A DNA stretch of 64,000 bases from Actinomycetospora cinnamomea (GTDB taxonomy: Bacteria > Actinomycetota > Actinomycetes > Mycobacteriales > Pseudonocardiaceae). The notes under the pieces were generated by a model, which worked only from the letters and a program-made list of their open reading frames with translations, had not been told where the DNA came from and searched no databases. Both the position numbers and the translations under genes were made by a program. The stretch is from assembly GCF_003096675.1 (NCBI RefSeq), contig NZ_QEKW01000001.1:434001-498000 (forward strand), read 5' to 3'. This document shows positions 39,477 to 49,700 of the stretch, in pieces. Each line of letters starts with the position of its first letter. Position 1 is the stretch's first letter.

Positions 39477-40442
39477 GTGACGTCCTACGGCTACTTCCTC
39501 TCCTCGGAGCAGTACGGCCCGCACGAGCTCGTCGACCAGGCCCGGCGCGCCGAGGCCGCGGGGTTCGACCGGCTGTGGATCTCCGACCACTTCCATCCCT
39601 GGCTCGACGCGCAGGGCCAGAGCCCGTTCGTCTGGTCGGTGATCGGCGCGTTGTCGCAGGTGACGGCGCTGCCGATCTCGACCGCCGTGACCTGCCCGAT
39701 GATCCGCATCCACCCGGCGATCGTGGCCCAGGCCGCGGCGACCGCCGCCGTGCAGACCGAGGGACGCTTCGTCCTCGGGGTGGGCAGCGGCGAGGCGCTC
39801 AACGAGCACGTGCTCGGGGACCGCTGGCCCCCGGTCGGCGAGCGCCTGGCCATGCTCACCGAGGCCGTCGAGGTGATCCGCGCCCTGCATGCCGGCGGGG
39901 TCGTGAACCACCGCGGGACGCACTACCGCGTGGAGGACGCGCGGCTCTACACGCTGCCCGACCAGCCGGTGCCGATCTACGTCTCGGGCTTCGGGCCGCA
40001 GGCGGCGACGCTGGCGGGGCAGATCGGCGACGGCTACTGCGGGGTCGACCCCGACGCGTCACTGCTCGCGGCGTATCGCGAAGCCGGCGGCGAGGGACCG
40101 ACGCAGGGCGGCACCAAGGTGTGCTGGGCCGGCAGCGTCGACGAGGGCGTGGACATCGCCCACCGGCTCTGGCCCAACGACGCCCTGACCGGCCAGATCC
40201 CCCAGATCCTGCCTCGCCCGCAGGACTTCGCCGCGGCGACGAGCCTCGTCGGGCGGGACGCGATCGCGAGCACGTTCGCCTGCGGCCCGGACGTCGACGC
40301 GCACGTCGGGCAGCTCGGCGCGTACGCCGACGCGGGATACGACGAGGTGTACGTGCAGCAGATCGGGCCGGACCACGACGGCTTCTTCGCTGCCTACCGA
40401 GACGAGGTGCTGCCCGCCCTGCGCCAGCATGGTTCCGGCTGA
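39477..40442 (+). CDS. F420-dependent LLM-class oxidoreductase
   Basis: A 321-residue luciferase-like barrel enzyme of the F420-using G6PDH/mer-type group: YGYFLSSEQYGPHELVDQAR, FDRLWISDHFHPWLDAQGQS, TAVTCPMIRIHPAIVAQAAA and LGVGSGEALNEHVLGDRWP. These are the signatures of the TIGR03557-like subfamily. GTG start 39477 is preceded by a run of five G. The gene is divergent from the hyuA operon and could take part in the same catabolism, or be unrelated housekeeping. The reduced substrate is unknown; F420 dependence is inferred from the subfamily. Confidence 0.87.
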   Translation: MTSYGYFLSSEQYGPHELVDQARRAEAAGFDRLWISDHFHPWLDAQGQSPFVWSVIGALSQVTALPISTAVTCPMIRIHPAIVAQAAATAAVQTEGRFVLGVGSGEALNEHVLGDRWPPVGERLAMLTEAVEVIRALHAGGVVNHRGTHYRVEDARLYTLPDQPVPIYVSGFGPQAATLAGQIGDGYCGVDPDASLLAAYREAGGEGPTQGGTKVCWAGSVDEGVDIAHRLWPNDALTGQIPQILPRPQDFAAATSLVGRDAIASTFACGPDVDAHVGQLGAYADAGYDEVYVQQIGPDHDGFFAAYRDEVLPALRQHGSG

Positions 40443-40529
40443 CGGCCCGGGGCGTCCTCCCGAGGCGGCGGGGCCGGCCAGCGGGCGATCCGTCGACCGG
40501 CACCGTCTCCCGGGACGCGAAGCGCCCCG

Positions 40530-40826
40530 CTAGGTACGCCGCGCGCGGATGGGGCCGGACGGCAGCGGGCTCGTCGTACCCGGGCGGCGCCAGTGCCACA
40601 CGGCCATGGGCACGGCCCCGAGCGCGATGAGCAGGAGGCCCGAGCCGACCGGACCGAGGGAGGCCAGGGCCAGGCCGAGCACGACGCCCGCCACGAGCGA
40701 GAAGACCGACCACCAGTACGACCGATGGCCGTGCTCGCGGCTCCCCCGCCGCACGAGCCCGGGATCGGTGCGCTCGAGGTGGGCTTCGATGTCCCGAAGG
40801 ATGCGCTGCTCTCGGTCGTCGAGCAC
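40530..40826 (-). CDS. DUF3040 small membrane protein
   Basis: A 98-residue actinobacterial protein of the DUF3040 family: N-terminal LDDREQRILRDIEAHLERTDPGL helix, then two membrane segments (FSLVAGVVLGLALASLG and GLLLIALGAVPMAVW) and a basic tail. GTG 40826 has GAGGAGG upstream at good spacing. Function of the family is unknown. It is convergent with the F420 oxidoreductase gene. Confidence 0.82.
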   Translation of the reverse strand: MLDDREQRILRDIEAHLERTDPGLVRRGSREHGHRSYWWSVFSLVAGVVLGLALASLGPVGSGLLLIALGAVPMAVWHWRRPGTTSPLPSGPIRARRT

Positions 40827-41065
40827 GGAGGCCTCCTCGACGTGGCGGCCCGCCGAGGGTGTGCGGGATCGGGCCGGGCAATGGGGGTCTTGCGAAAGGG
40901 ATCCCCGACGTGGAGAAGGCAAAACGTTGTCATCGGGCCGGAGGTCGACGTCGTGCGGTCGTCGGTCCGCGCTCGGCGACGGGCGGCGCCCGGGGCCGGC
41001 GGCGCGCGGGTGACCCGTCCTCGACGGGGTGCCCCGACCGCTCGTCGCGAGGAGAATGGGTCGGG

Positions 41066-41779
41066 ATGTCCTCCACGACCGCCGACCCGTCCAGGAGGAG
41101 CGGCGCCCGCGCCCGTCGGCGGTCTCGGCCCTCGGCTGTTCCTTCCGCCGTCATCGGCGCGGCGATCGCCGCCGGCCTGGCCCTCGTGATCGGCGCGCGA
41201 GCGGTCGACGACGCGTGGCTCCAGGCCTGCATGATCGCGATCGGGGCGTCGTTCCTCCTGCTCGCCCCCGTCGTGTACCTCGTGGAGCTCCTGCGCCGGT
41301 CGGTGGACGAGCTGACCTCGGCGCTGCGGACGTCGGGCACCGGGCACGACGGCCTGCGCCGCGTCGCACCGCACGGAGAGAGCCGGACGGCGTCGTCCGA
41401 CGCCCTGCTTCACACCGGGCGCGATCGCGCGACGAACCATGAGTTCTCGGCAACCGAGGTCAGGACCTTGCTGGAGGGCTCCGGTGCCGAGCGGACCGTG
41501 GCGCTGGCGGCGATGCTCGGGCAGGCCGAGCTCGTCGACCCGGACGCGGTGCTCCGGTCCGTCCGTGACGCCGAGAGCGGGGACGAGCAGTACTACGCCC
41601 TCCGCGTGGCGTCCCGGTCGGGCGACGCCTTGCCGGCGGCCGTGCGGTCGGAGATCCTGGGGGTGATCGAGGAGGACCGACGGGGGCGAGGGCTCATCGA
41701 CGGCGATCCCCACCGGCGGGCGATCGCCGAGGACCTGGCGAGGCGCTGGGGCAGCGCGCCGCCCGAGGGGTCGGGCTGA
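41066..41779 (+). CDS. hypothetical membrane protein
   Basis: A 237-residue protein with an arginine-rich N-terminus and two close membrane helices (about residues 25-45, AVIGAAIAAGLALVIGA, and 54-74, MIAIGASFLLLAPVVYLVEL). They are followed by a cytosolic region ending in a helical ERTVALAAMLGQAELVDPDAVLRS stretch. No family recognised. ATG 41066 has GGAG eleven bases upstream. A terminator-like hairpin follows the stop. It stands alone, divergent from the DUF3040 gene. Confidence 0.65.
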   Translation: MSSTTADPSRRSGARARRRSRPSAVPSAVIGAAIAAGLALVIGARAVDDAWLQACMIAIGASFLLLAPVVYLVELLRRSVDELTSALRTSGTGHDGLRRVAPHGESRTASSDALLHTGRDRATNHEFSATEVRTLLEGSGAERTVALAAMLGQAELVDPDAVLRSVRDAESGDEQYYALRVASRSGDALPAAVRSEILGVIEEDRRGRGLIDGDPHRRAIAEDLARRWGSAPPEGSG

Positions 41780-41783
41780 TCGA

Positions 41784-41816
41784 CCCCTGCTCGCGGCTCC
41801 GTGGCTGGAGCAGGGG
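41784..41816 (+). terminator. hairpin after the membrane protein gene
   Basis: Arms CCCCTGCTC and GAGCAGGGG around a 15-base loop, 4 bases after the stop at 41779. No U tract follows, but position and stability fit an actinobacterial terminator. Confidence 0.55.
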
Positions 41817-41859
41817 ATCGTCACCTCTCCCTGATCTCCCCGAGCAGGCGCTCCCGCCG

Positions 41860-42881
41860 ATGATCGACGGTCCGGAACCTCGGCCGGGCCGGGTCCGCGA
41901 CGGGACGTCGGAGCTGCGTCTGCGGCTGTCCACCGCGCTCGGGCTCGACCAGTACCCGGGCAGCGCGCCCGGCTTCGGGGGCGTCCTGGCCCACCACGCC
42001 CGCACCATGCTCGGTCAGCGCCTTCACGGCGAGTGGCGCATCGTGCTCACCGGCGACGACGGACGCCTCCAGCACGTCCTGCTCGCCCGCCGCCGACCCG
42101 CGCCCCGACGAACCCGACAGGACCGCCGCCCGCCCGGCCGGGCGGGTCCACCGGGTCGTGCCATCGTCGAGCTCCAGGTCCCCACGACGCTGCTGGCCGC
42201 CCTCGACCCCGACGAGCACGGCCCGTGGGCGCCCCTGCTCGCCGAGCTCCAGCAGCGGCTCGGCGAGCTCGGGGCGCGCCTCGGGCTGCCCCACCCGAGG
42301 ACGCCGACGACCTCGCTCGCCGCCGACCGCGCGCCGCGATCGAGCGGTGGGTGCGGCTCCGCGACCGGCACTGCGTGGCGCCCTGCTGCCGGCGCCACGC
42401 CCACCGCGTCGAGCTCGGCCACACCCACGACCACGCCCGCGGCGGCCCCACCGCGCACTGGAACCTCGGCGTGTTCGACCGGCACCACCACGAGGCCAGA
42501 CACCGCGGCGCCTGGCGGGTGCGCCAACCCCGACCGGGCCACTTCCAGATCCGCACCCGCGACGGGGTCAAGCACACCACCACCCCCAAGCCGATCATCG
42601 AACCGCTCCCCGCGCCCCGCCCCGCCGCCCACCCCCGCCCCTGCCCGACGACGGCTGGGGCCCCGACACGCCCCAACGACCGAACCGACGGCACCACCGC
42701 AACCCGCTGGACCGACCCCGAGCGAGCCGAAACCGAGCGGGCCGCAGCCGAAGCCCCCGAGCGGTGGCCACCGCCACCGGCCGCCCCAGACCACGCCCGA
42801 GCAACACCACCAGACGCCGACCGTCACCCCCCACCACCGACGACACCACCGACGACCCGCCACCGTTCTCGCGAGAGGACG
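41860..42881 (+). pseudogene. decayed DUF222/HNH endonuclease gene
   Basis: Remnant of a DUF222-HNH (13E12-repeat-type) gene, common as multicopy elements in actinobacteria. Bases 41860 to about 42290 encode the end of DUF222 (TALGLDQYPGSAPGFGGVL, VELQVPTTLLAALDPDEHGPW). The HNH part (RDRHCVAPCCRRHAHRVELG, then GGPTAHWNLGVFDRHHHEARH) is in another frame from about 42285, so at least one base was lost or gained. The first half of DUF222 is missing. A proline-rich tail continues without a stop into the downstream DUF488 gene. HNH residues look largely intact, so decay may be recent. Confidence 0.75.
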
Positions 42882-43289
42882 ATGCCCGTCGTGGCAGCGC
42901 AACAGCTCCCCGTGCACGTCCTCCACGTCAAGGACGGTCGGGCGCCGAGCTCTACGACGGTGCTGGTCGACCGGCTCTGGCCTCGCGGACGGCGCAAGGA
43001 CGACGCTCCGTGGGACGAGTGGCTCCGGGCCGTCGCGCCGACGGACGAGCTGCGCCGGTGGTACGGCCACGACCCGGACCGGTTCGAGGAGTTCGCGCGC
43101 CGCTACCGCCGCGAGCTGGAGGACGGGCAGCAGGCCGATGCCCTCGCCGACCTGGTCCGGAAGTGCCACCACGGCCCGATCGCCCTCATGACCGCCACCC
43201 GCGACCTCGAGCACAGCCACGCCCGGGTCCTCGCCGACCTGCTCGCCGACCGGCTCCGGGCCGTCACCGGGCTGCAGCGCGACCGTTGA
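42882..43289 (+). CDS. DUF488 family protein
   Basis: A 135-residue DUF488 protein with the family motifs VLVDRLWPRGRRKDDAPWDEW, LRRWYGHDPDRFEEFARRYR and IALMTATRDLEHSHARVL. ATG 42882 has GAGAGGA upstream. The reading frame is open upstream through the HNH remnant, but the ribosome site and family boundary mark this start. Biochemical role unknown. Located downstream of the decayed HNH gene and upstream of an S9 peptidase. Confidence 0.87.
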   Translation: MPVVAAQQLPVHVLHVKDGRAPSSTTVLVDRLWPRGRRKDDAPWDEWLRAVAPTDELRRWYGHDPDRFEEFARRYRRELEDGQQADALADLVRKCHHGPIALMTATRDLEHSHARVLADLLADRLRAVTGLQRDR

Positions 43290-43373
43290 CCGCCCGGCCG
43301 CGCACCAGGCCTTCGAGTGACGTCGGCCACGCGGCCTGGAGTGTGCCGTGGCGGCACGGACTCCGATGGCCCC

Positions 43374-45290
43374 ATGACCGCGACGACCGGCACCACGGCC
43401 CGCCCCCGCCTCATCGACGTCGAGGAGTTCTTCGCCGATCCCGCGTTCGCCCACCCGAGGATATCCCCGGACGGGACGCGGATGGCGTATCTGGCGCCGC
43501 GGTACGGCCGCACCCAGGTGTGGGTACGCGGGATCGGCGAGCAGCACGAGGACGCGGTGTGCGTCACCCACGACGCCCGGCGGGGCGTCACGACGTACTA
43601 CTGGACCGACGATCCCCGCTGGCTGCTCTACCTGCAGGACACCGACGGCAACGAGGACTGGCACCTCTACCGGGTCGATCTCGAGGCGCCCGGCGAGGTG
43701 GCCGTCGACCTCACGCCGCTGCCCCCCGGCTCGCGCGTGGTGGACACCGAACGGCTCCCGTCCTGCCCGGGGCAGGTGCTCGTCTGGATGAACCAGCGGC
43801 CGCTGTTCTTCGACGTGTTCCGGATCGACGTCGCCACCGGCGAGACGACCCTGCACGTCGAGCAGCCCACCCCGACGAGCACCTACCTGCTCGACCGCGA
43901 GGGTCACCCGGCGTTCCTCTCGACGTTGACCGACGACGGCAGCTACGAGTTCTCCGCGGTCGACCCGACCAACGGCGCGAGACGCCTCCTCCGCAGCGTG
44001 GGCGGCCCGGAGCACCCCCTGGGGGTCCCGGTGCAGCTCGTGACCCCGGACGGCACGGGCCTGCTGCTCGGCCTCTACCAGGACGGCGACGACCTGCGAC
44101 TCGTCCGCGTCGACCGGGAGACCGGCGAGGAGACCGTCGTCGCGGCCGTCGAGGGGCAGAGCCTGGACACGATGGGGCAGATGGCGCCCGGCCTGCCGCC
44201 CACGGTGTTCGAGAGCGCCCGCACGGGCGAGGTGGTCGCCGCGCGCTTCGTGGGCGATCACCCGCGGATCGTAGTGCTCGACCCGCACACCGCCGAGGTC
44301 TTCGCCGCGCTGGAGGAACTCTCCGACGGCGTGCTGGGTTGGGTCTCGTCGGACGAGAGCGAGGAGCGGTGGATCGCGTCCTTCGTCCACGACCGCGAGC
44401 CCGGACTGACCTACTACCACGACCACGCCACGGGCGAGAGCCGGCTGCTCTCCCGCCCCCGTCCACACCTGGACCCGGCCGACCTGGCCTCCGTGACCCC
44501 GGTGGCCTTCGCGGCTCGCGACGGCCTGCCGCTGCACGGTTTCCTGACGGTCCCGCTCGGCGTCCCGACGCAGGGGCTGCCCCTGGTGCTGGTCGTGCAC
44601 GGCGGCCCGTGGGCCCACGACACGTGGGGCTACGACCCGGAGACACAGTTCCTGGCCAACCGCGGGTACGCCGTGCTGCGCGTCAACTTCCGGGGGTCCA
44701 CCGGCTACGGCCGGCGCCACGTCACGGCCGCGATCGGGGAGTTCGCCGGCGCGATGCACGACGACCTGATCGACGCCGCCGAGTGGGCCGTGGCGCAGGG
44801 CATCGCCGATCCCGAGCGCATCGGCATCTACGGCGGCTCCTACGGCGGCTACGCGGCGCTCGTCGGGGCCACCGTCACGCCCGACTTCTTCGCCGCCGCG
44901 GTCGACTACGTCGGCATCTCGGACCTCGCGAACTTCATGCGCACGCTGCCGCCGTTCGCCCGCCCGAACCTGGCCAACAACTGGTTCCACTACGTCGGCG
45001 ACCCGGACGTCGGGGAGCAGGAGGCCGACATGCTCGCCCGCTCACCGATCACCATGGTCGACCGGATCCGCACCCCGTTGCTCGTCGCGCAGGGGGCCAA
45101 CGACGTGCGCGTGGTGCAGGCGGAATCCGACAACATCGTGGCCTCGCTGCGGGCCCGCGGCATCCCGGTCGAGTACCTCGTGGCCGAGGACGAGGGCCAC
45201 GGCTTCGCCAACCCCGAGAACAGGATCCGGCTGTACCGCACGATGGAACACCACTTCGCCGACCACCTGGGAGGACGTCGGAGCGGCTGA
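43374..45290 (+). CDS. S9-family (prolyl oligopeptidase-like) serine peptidase
   Basis: A 638-residue cytosolic peptidase. The N-terminal beta-propeller part (HPRISPDGTRMAYLAPRYGRTQ, YYWTDDPRWLLYLQDTDGNEDW) is followed by an alpha/beta hydrolase with HGGPWAHDTWGYD, the nucleophile YGGSYGGYAALVGA, an acid in VAQGANDVRV and the His in EDEGHGFANPENR. These are features of acylaminoacyl-peptidase-like S9C enzymes. No signal peptide. The start is uncertain: ATG 43374 is used; a GTG at 43317 would extend it by 19 residues, and neither has a strong ribosome site. Confidence 0.9.
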   Translation: MTATTGTTARPRLIDVEEFFADPAFAHPRISPDGTRMAYLAPRYGRTQVWVRGIGEQHEDAVCVTHDARRGVTTYYWTDDPRWLLYLQDTDGNEDWHLYRVDLEAPGEVAVDLTPLPPGSRVVDTERLPSCPGQVLVWMNQRPLFFDVFRIDVATGETTLHVEQPTPTSTYLLDREGHPAFLSTLTDDGSYEFSAVDPTNGARRLLRSVGGPEHPLGVPVQLVTPDGTGLLLGLYQDGDDLRLVRVDRETGEETVVAAVEGQSLDTMGQMAPGLPPTVFESARTGEVVAARFVGDHPRIVVLDPHTAEVFAALEELSDGVLGWVSSDESEERWIASFVHDREPGLTYYHDHATGESRLLSRPRPHLDPADLASVTPVAFAARDGLPLHGFLTVPLGVPTQGLPLVLVVHGGPWAHDTWGYDPETQFLANRGYAVLRVNFRGSTGYGRRHVTAAIGEFAGAMHDDLIDAAEWAVAQGIADPERIGIYGGSYGGYAALVGATVTPDFFAAAVDYVGISDLANFMRTLPPFARPNLANNWFHYVGDPDVGEQEADMLARSPITMVDRIRTPLLVAQGANDVRVVQAESDNIVASLRARGIPVEYLVAEDEGHGFANPENRIRLYRTMEHHFADHLGGRRSG

Positions 45291-45319
45291 GGAGCATCCG
45301 TGGCGGCCCGGGCCGCGGC

Positions 45320-46354
45320 GTGGCCCGGATCACCGATCTTGCCGTGGTGGCCCGCCGGCTGCTCGAATCGTTCCCCGTGGCCCGTGTCGGCTCCGGCCAG
45401 CGAGCGGCCCGCACGGCGCCCGGCCTGGCGGTCGCGTTGGTCTCGGGGGCCTCCTTCGGGATGGCCGGGCCGTTCGCCGCCTCCCTGCTGGCCACCGGCT
45501 GGTCGCCCCTGGCGGTGGTCCTGGGCCGGCTCGGCGGCGCCGCGCTGCTGCTCGCGGTGCCGCTGGCCCTCCTGCTCGCCCGCGGGTGGCGGCCGCGCGC
45601 GGGCCACCTGCGCGCCGTGGCCGTCTACGGGCTGGTCCCCCTGGCCGGCGCCCAGGTCTGCTATTTCAGCGCCGTCGGCCGCCTGTCGGTCGGTGTCGCG
45701 CTGCTCATCGAGTACACGGCGCCGGTCCTGTTGCTCGGGTGGACGTGGGCGCGGACCGGTCTGCGGCCGCGCCTCGCGACCCTCCTCGGCGCGGTCCTCG
45801 CGATCGCGGGCCTCGGGCTCGTCCTCGACGTCGGGCGCGGCGCGGACGTCGACGTCGTCGGCGTGCTGTGGGGGCTCGGCGCCGCCGTGTGCCTCGCGGC
45901 CTACTTCCGCCTGTCGGCCGCCGCGGGCGGCGGCCGCGAGGGCGACCCGGCCGGTCCGCCGGCCCTGGTGCTCGTCGCCGGGGGTGCCGCCGTGGGCAGC
46001 GCCGTCGTGGTGCTCGTCGGGGCGGTGGGTCTGCTCCCGCTGGAGGCGACGGCGGCGCCGATCGAGCTGGGCGGCGCGACGGCCCCGTGGTGGGTCGGTG
46101 TCCTGCTCGTGGCCACGCTGTCGACGGCGCTGGCGTACCTCACCGGGATCGCGGCGGTGGGCCGCCTCGGGTCACGGCTGGCGTCGTTCGTGGGACTCAG
46201 CGAGGTGCTCTTCGCCGTCCTCGGCGCGTGGTGGCTGGTCGCGCAGCGCCCGACGGCGACCCAGGTCGCGGGCGGCGTGCTCGTCGTCGGGGCGATCGCG
46301 CTGATCCGCTGGGCCGAGCCGCCCGACGCGCCGATGGCGCGGACCGAGCCTTGA
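45320..46354 (+). CDS. EamA-family (DMT) membrane transporter
   Basis: About 344 residues with ten hydrophobic segments in two EamA halves (SGASFGMAGPFAASLLATGWSP, YFSAVGRLSVGVALLIEYTAPVL; second half ATLSTALAYLTGIAAVGRLG, VGLSEVLFAVLGAWWL). Members of this group export amino acids or other metabolites; substrate unknown. The start is doubtful: GTG 45320 has no clear ribosome site, while a good GAGGAG site precedes GTG 45300, which is in a different frame. A later start or a small indel near the 5' end is possible. Follows the S9 peptidase after 29 bases. Confidence 0.82.
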   Translation: MARITDLAVVARRLLESFPVARVGSGQRAARTAPGLAVALVSGASFGMAGPFAASLLATGWSPLAVVLGRLGGAALLLAVPLALLLARGWRPRAGHLRAVAVYGLVPLAGAQVCYFSAVGRLSVGVALLIEYTAPVLLLGWTWARTGLRPRLATLLGAVLAIAGLGLVLDVGRGADVDVVGVLWGLGAAVCLAAYFRLSAAAGGGREGDPAGPPALVLVAGGAAVGSAVVVLVGAVGLLPLEATAAPIELGGATAPWWVGVLLVATLSTALAYLTGIAAVGRLGSRLASFVGLSEVLFAVLGAWWLVAQRPTATQVAGGVLVVGAIALIRWAEPPDAPMARTEP

Positions 46355-46402
46355 GACGACGAACGCGGCGCACCGAGGGTCGATGCACCGCGTCCGTGGA
46401 TG

Positions 46403-46475
46403 TAGCCCCGAGGGGATTCGAACCCCCGCTACCGCCTTGAGAGGGCGGCGTCCTAGGCCGCTAGACGACGGGGCC
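46403..46475 (-). tRNA. tRNA-Glu (CTC)
   Basis: Full cloverleaf on the minus strand. The acceptor stem begins GGCCCCG and ends CGGGGCT with a G1-U72 pair and discriminator A. U8 and A14 fall in place, the anticodon stem is CCGCC/GGCGG with loop CTCTCAA, and the T loop is GTTCGAAT. No CCA is encoded. Confidence 0.95.
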
Positions 46476-46523
46476 CTAGGAGAACGGTGACGACCCTAGA
46501 CGACGGTCGATCACCGCTCGCAG

Positions 46524-46595
46524 CTGGGGTACCAGGACTCGAACCTAGAACAACTGAACCAGAATCAGCCGTGTTGCCAATTACACCATACCCCA
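46524..46595 (-). tRNA. tRNA-Gln (CTG)
   Basis: Cloverleaf on the minus strand: acceptor TGGGGTA paired with TACCCCA, discriminator G, anticodon loop TTCTGGT (anticodon CTG), T arm with GTTCGAGT. Lies 48 bases upstream of tRNA-Glu in the same direction, so the two are probably one transcript. No CCA encoded. Confidence 0.95.
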
Positions 46596-46779
46596 TGGCG
46601 ATCACCGTGCGTGACTGCTCGTCCCGCCCGGCGACGACCACCATCCTAGGACATCCCTGCGCGGCGGTTCGACACCCCCCGGGTGGGCCCGGTGCCGCAG
46701 GTCAGGGCACGGATATCCGCGTCGGCCCGCCCGGTAGCCTGGATGAGTTGGGCTACCGCACGACCAGGAAGATCGAGAC

Positions 46780-49700
46780 GTGAGTTCATCGCCGGCCCCC
46801 CGCTCCGGGAGCGCGCCCGCGTTCGCCCCCCTCCCCGCGAGCGTGGACCTGCCCGCCGTCGAGCGCGAGGTCCTCGCCCGCTGGTCCGAGCGCGACGTGT
46901 TCCGTCGCAGCCTCGAGCGCACGGCCGGCGGCGAGCCGTGGATCTTCTACGAGGGCCCGCCGACCGCCAACGGCCAGCCCGGCACCCACCACGTCGAGGC
47001 CCGCGCGTTCAAGGACCTGTTCCCGCGGTTCAAGACGATGCGTGGCTACCACGTGCCGCGGCGTGCCGGCTGGGACTGCCACGGCCTGCCCGTCGAGCTC
47101 GCCGTGGAGAAGGAGCTCGGCTTCAGCGGCAAGGCCGACATCGAGACCTACGGCATCGCCGAGTTCAACGCGAGGTGCCGCGAGTCGGCGCTGCGCAACG
47201 TCTCCGCCTTCGCGGCCATGACCGAGCGCATGGGGTACTGGGTCGACCTCGACGAGGCCTACATGACGATGGCCCCGCGCTACGTCGAGAGCGTCTGGTG
47301 GTCGCTCAAGAAGATCTTCGACGACGGCCTCCTGGTCGAGGACCACCGCGTCACCCCGTACTGCCCGCGCGACGAGACGCCGCTCTCGGACCACGAGGTC
47401 GCGCTGGGATACGAGGACGTCGTCGACCCCTCGGTGTACGTCCGGTTCCCGCTGCTCGACGGTCCGTGGGGGGCGAGCGCAGCGACGGGGGACGGGGCCA
47501 CGGGCGCCGACCTCCTGGTCTGGACGACGACCCCCTGGACCCTGCCGTCCAACACCGCCGTCGCCGTCGCCCGGGACATCGTCTACGTCCGGGCGCGCCC
47601 GGCGGACGCCTCCCCCACCCACCCCGACCTCGTGGTCGCCGAGGACCTGCTGTCCGTCCTCGGCGAGGGCGCGGAGGTCATCGACCGCCTCACCGGAGCC
47701 GACCTGCTCGGCAGCCACTACCAGCGGCCGTTCGAGCTCATCGACATCGCACGCTTCGGGAGCGGCGACCCGCACCGCGTCGTGCACGGCGACCATGTCA
47801 CCACCGACGCCGGCACGGGCCTCGTGCACATGTCCCCGGCCTTCGGCGCCGAGGACTACGCGGTCTGCCGCGCCGAGGGTCTCGACATCATCAACCCGAT
47901 CGGGCGCGACGGGCGCTTCGAGGCCGACCTGCCGCTCATCGGCGGCGCGTTCTTCAAGGACGCCGACCGTGCGCTGGTCGACGACCTGCGCAGCCGGACC
48001 GTGCTCTTCCGCGGCGAGGACTACGAGCACTCCTATCCGCACTGCTGGCGCTGCCACACGCCGCTGATCTACTACGCGCTGCCGTCGTGGTTCATCCGCA
48101 CCACCGCGGTGCGCGACCGGCTGCTCGAGGAGAACGAGCGGACGAACTGGTACCCGCCGCACATCAAGCACGGCCGCTACGGCGGGTGGCTCGAGAACAA
48201 CGTCGACTGGGCGCTCTCGCGCAACCGCTACTGGGGCACACCGCTGCCGATCTGGCGCAACGACGCCGACCCGTCGGAGATGGTGTGCGTCGGCTCGCTC
48301 GCCGAGCTCGGCGGGTACGTGGGCCGCGACCTCGCCGACCTCGACCCGCACCGCCCGTTCGTCGACGAGGTCACCTTCCCGGCCCCGAGCGGCACGGGCA
48401 CGATGCGCCGCGTCTCCGACGTCATCGACGTCTGGTACGACTCGGGTGCCATGCCGTTCGCCCAGTGGGGCGCGCCGCACCACCACGAGGCCGACTTCGA
48501 GCAGGCCTACCCCGCGCAGTACATCTGCGAGGCCATCGACCAGACCCGCGGCTGGTTCTACTCGCTGATGGCCGTGGGCACGCTGGTGTTCGACCGGTCG
48601 TCCTACGAGAACGTCGTGTGCCTGGGCCTGCTGCTCGACGAGCAGGGCCGCAAGATGTCCAAGCACCTGGGCAACGTGCTCGACCCGTTCGAGCTCTTCG
48701 AGTCCCACGGCGCGGACGCGGTCCGCTGGCTGATGCTCGCCCAGGGCTCGCCGTGGGTCGACCGCCGCGTCGGCCACGAGACCCTGCGCGAGATCGTCCG
48801 CAAGGTCCTGCTGACGTACTGGAACACCGCCTCGTTCCTGGTCACGTACGCGAACGCCTCGGGCTGGCGTCCCACCGGCGAGCCGGCGGAGAGCGACCAC
48901 CCGATGGACCGCTGGGTGCTCGGCGAGCTGGCGGCGTGCGTCCGCGAGGTCACCCGCGCGCTCGACGACTTCGACTCCTCGAGCGCCGGCCGGGCGATCA
49001 CCGCGTTCGTCGACGGGCTGTCCAACTGGTACGTGCGCCGGTCACGACGCCGCTTCTGGCACGGCGAGCCCGAGGCCCTGGCCACGCTGCACACGTGCGT
49101 CGAGACGCTGTCCCGGCTGATGGCGCCGTTCACCCCGTTCACCAGCGACTATCTCTGGACGCTGCTCGAGGGTGACGTCGTCGACGGCGCGCCCGACTCG
49201 GTGCACCTCGCCGACTGGCCGGAGGTCGACGAGGCGGCGCTCGACGCCGGGCTCGCCGGGCGCATGGCCCTCGTGCAGCGGATCGTCGAGCTCGGCCGCG
49301 CCACCCGGGCCGCCAGCGGCGTGCGCACCCGCCAGCCGCTGGCCCGCGCCGTCGTGTCGGCGCCCGGGTTCGGTGATCTCGAAGAAGCCCTGCTCACCGA
49401 GATCGCCGAGGAGCTCAACGTCGGGCGGGTCGAGTCGGCCGGCTCGGACCTGGTCGAGGTCACCGTGAAGCCGAACTTCCGGGCGCTGGGCAAGCGCTTC
49501 GGCAAGCGGACCCCGGTCGTGGCCGAGGCCGTCAGGAGCACGACGGCGACCCCGGTCGACGGCGAGCTCACCGTGGTCGTCGACGGCGAGGAGATCGTGC
49601 TCTCCGGCGACGAGATCCTGGTCGAGGAGACGCCGCGCGAGGGCTGGGCGGTGCGCTCCGAGGGCGGCCTGTCCGTGGGCCTGGACACCGAGCTGACCGA

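Noticed and set aside
45300-46304. 334-codon plus-strand frame with a good ribosome site at 45300
   Set aside because: Its translation is Arg/Ser/Pro-rich without hydrophobic segments, while the frame starting at 45320 shows a clear ten-helix EamA protein.
46596-46779. T-box riboswitch upstream of ileS
   Set aside because: Actinobacterial ileS genes often have one, but I see no T-box core (TGGNACCGCG-like) and no convincing specifier stem.
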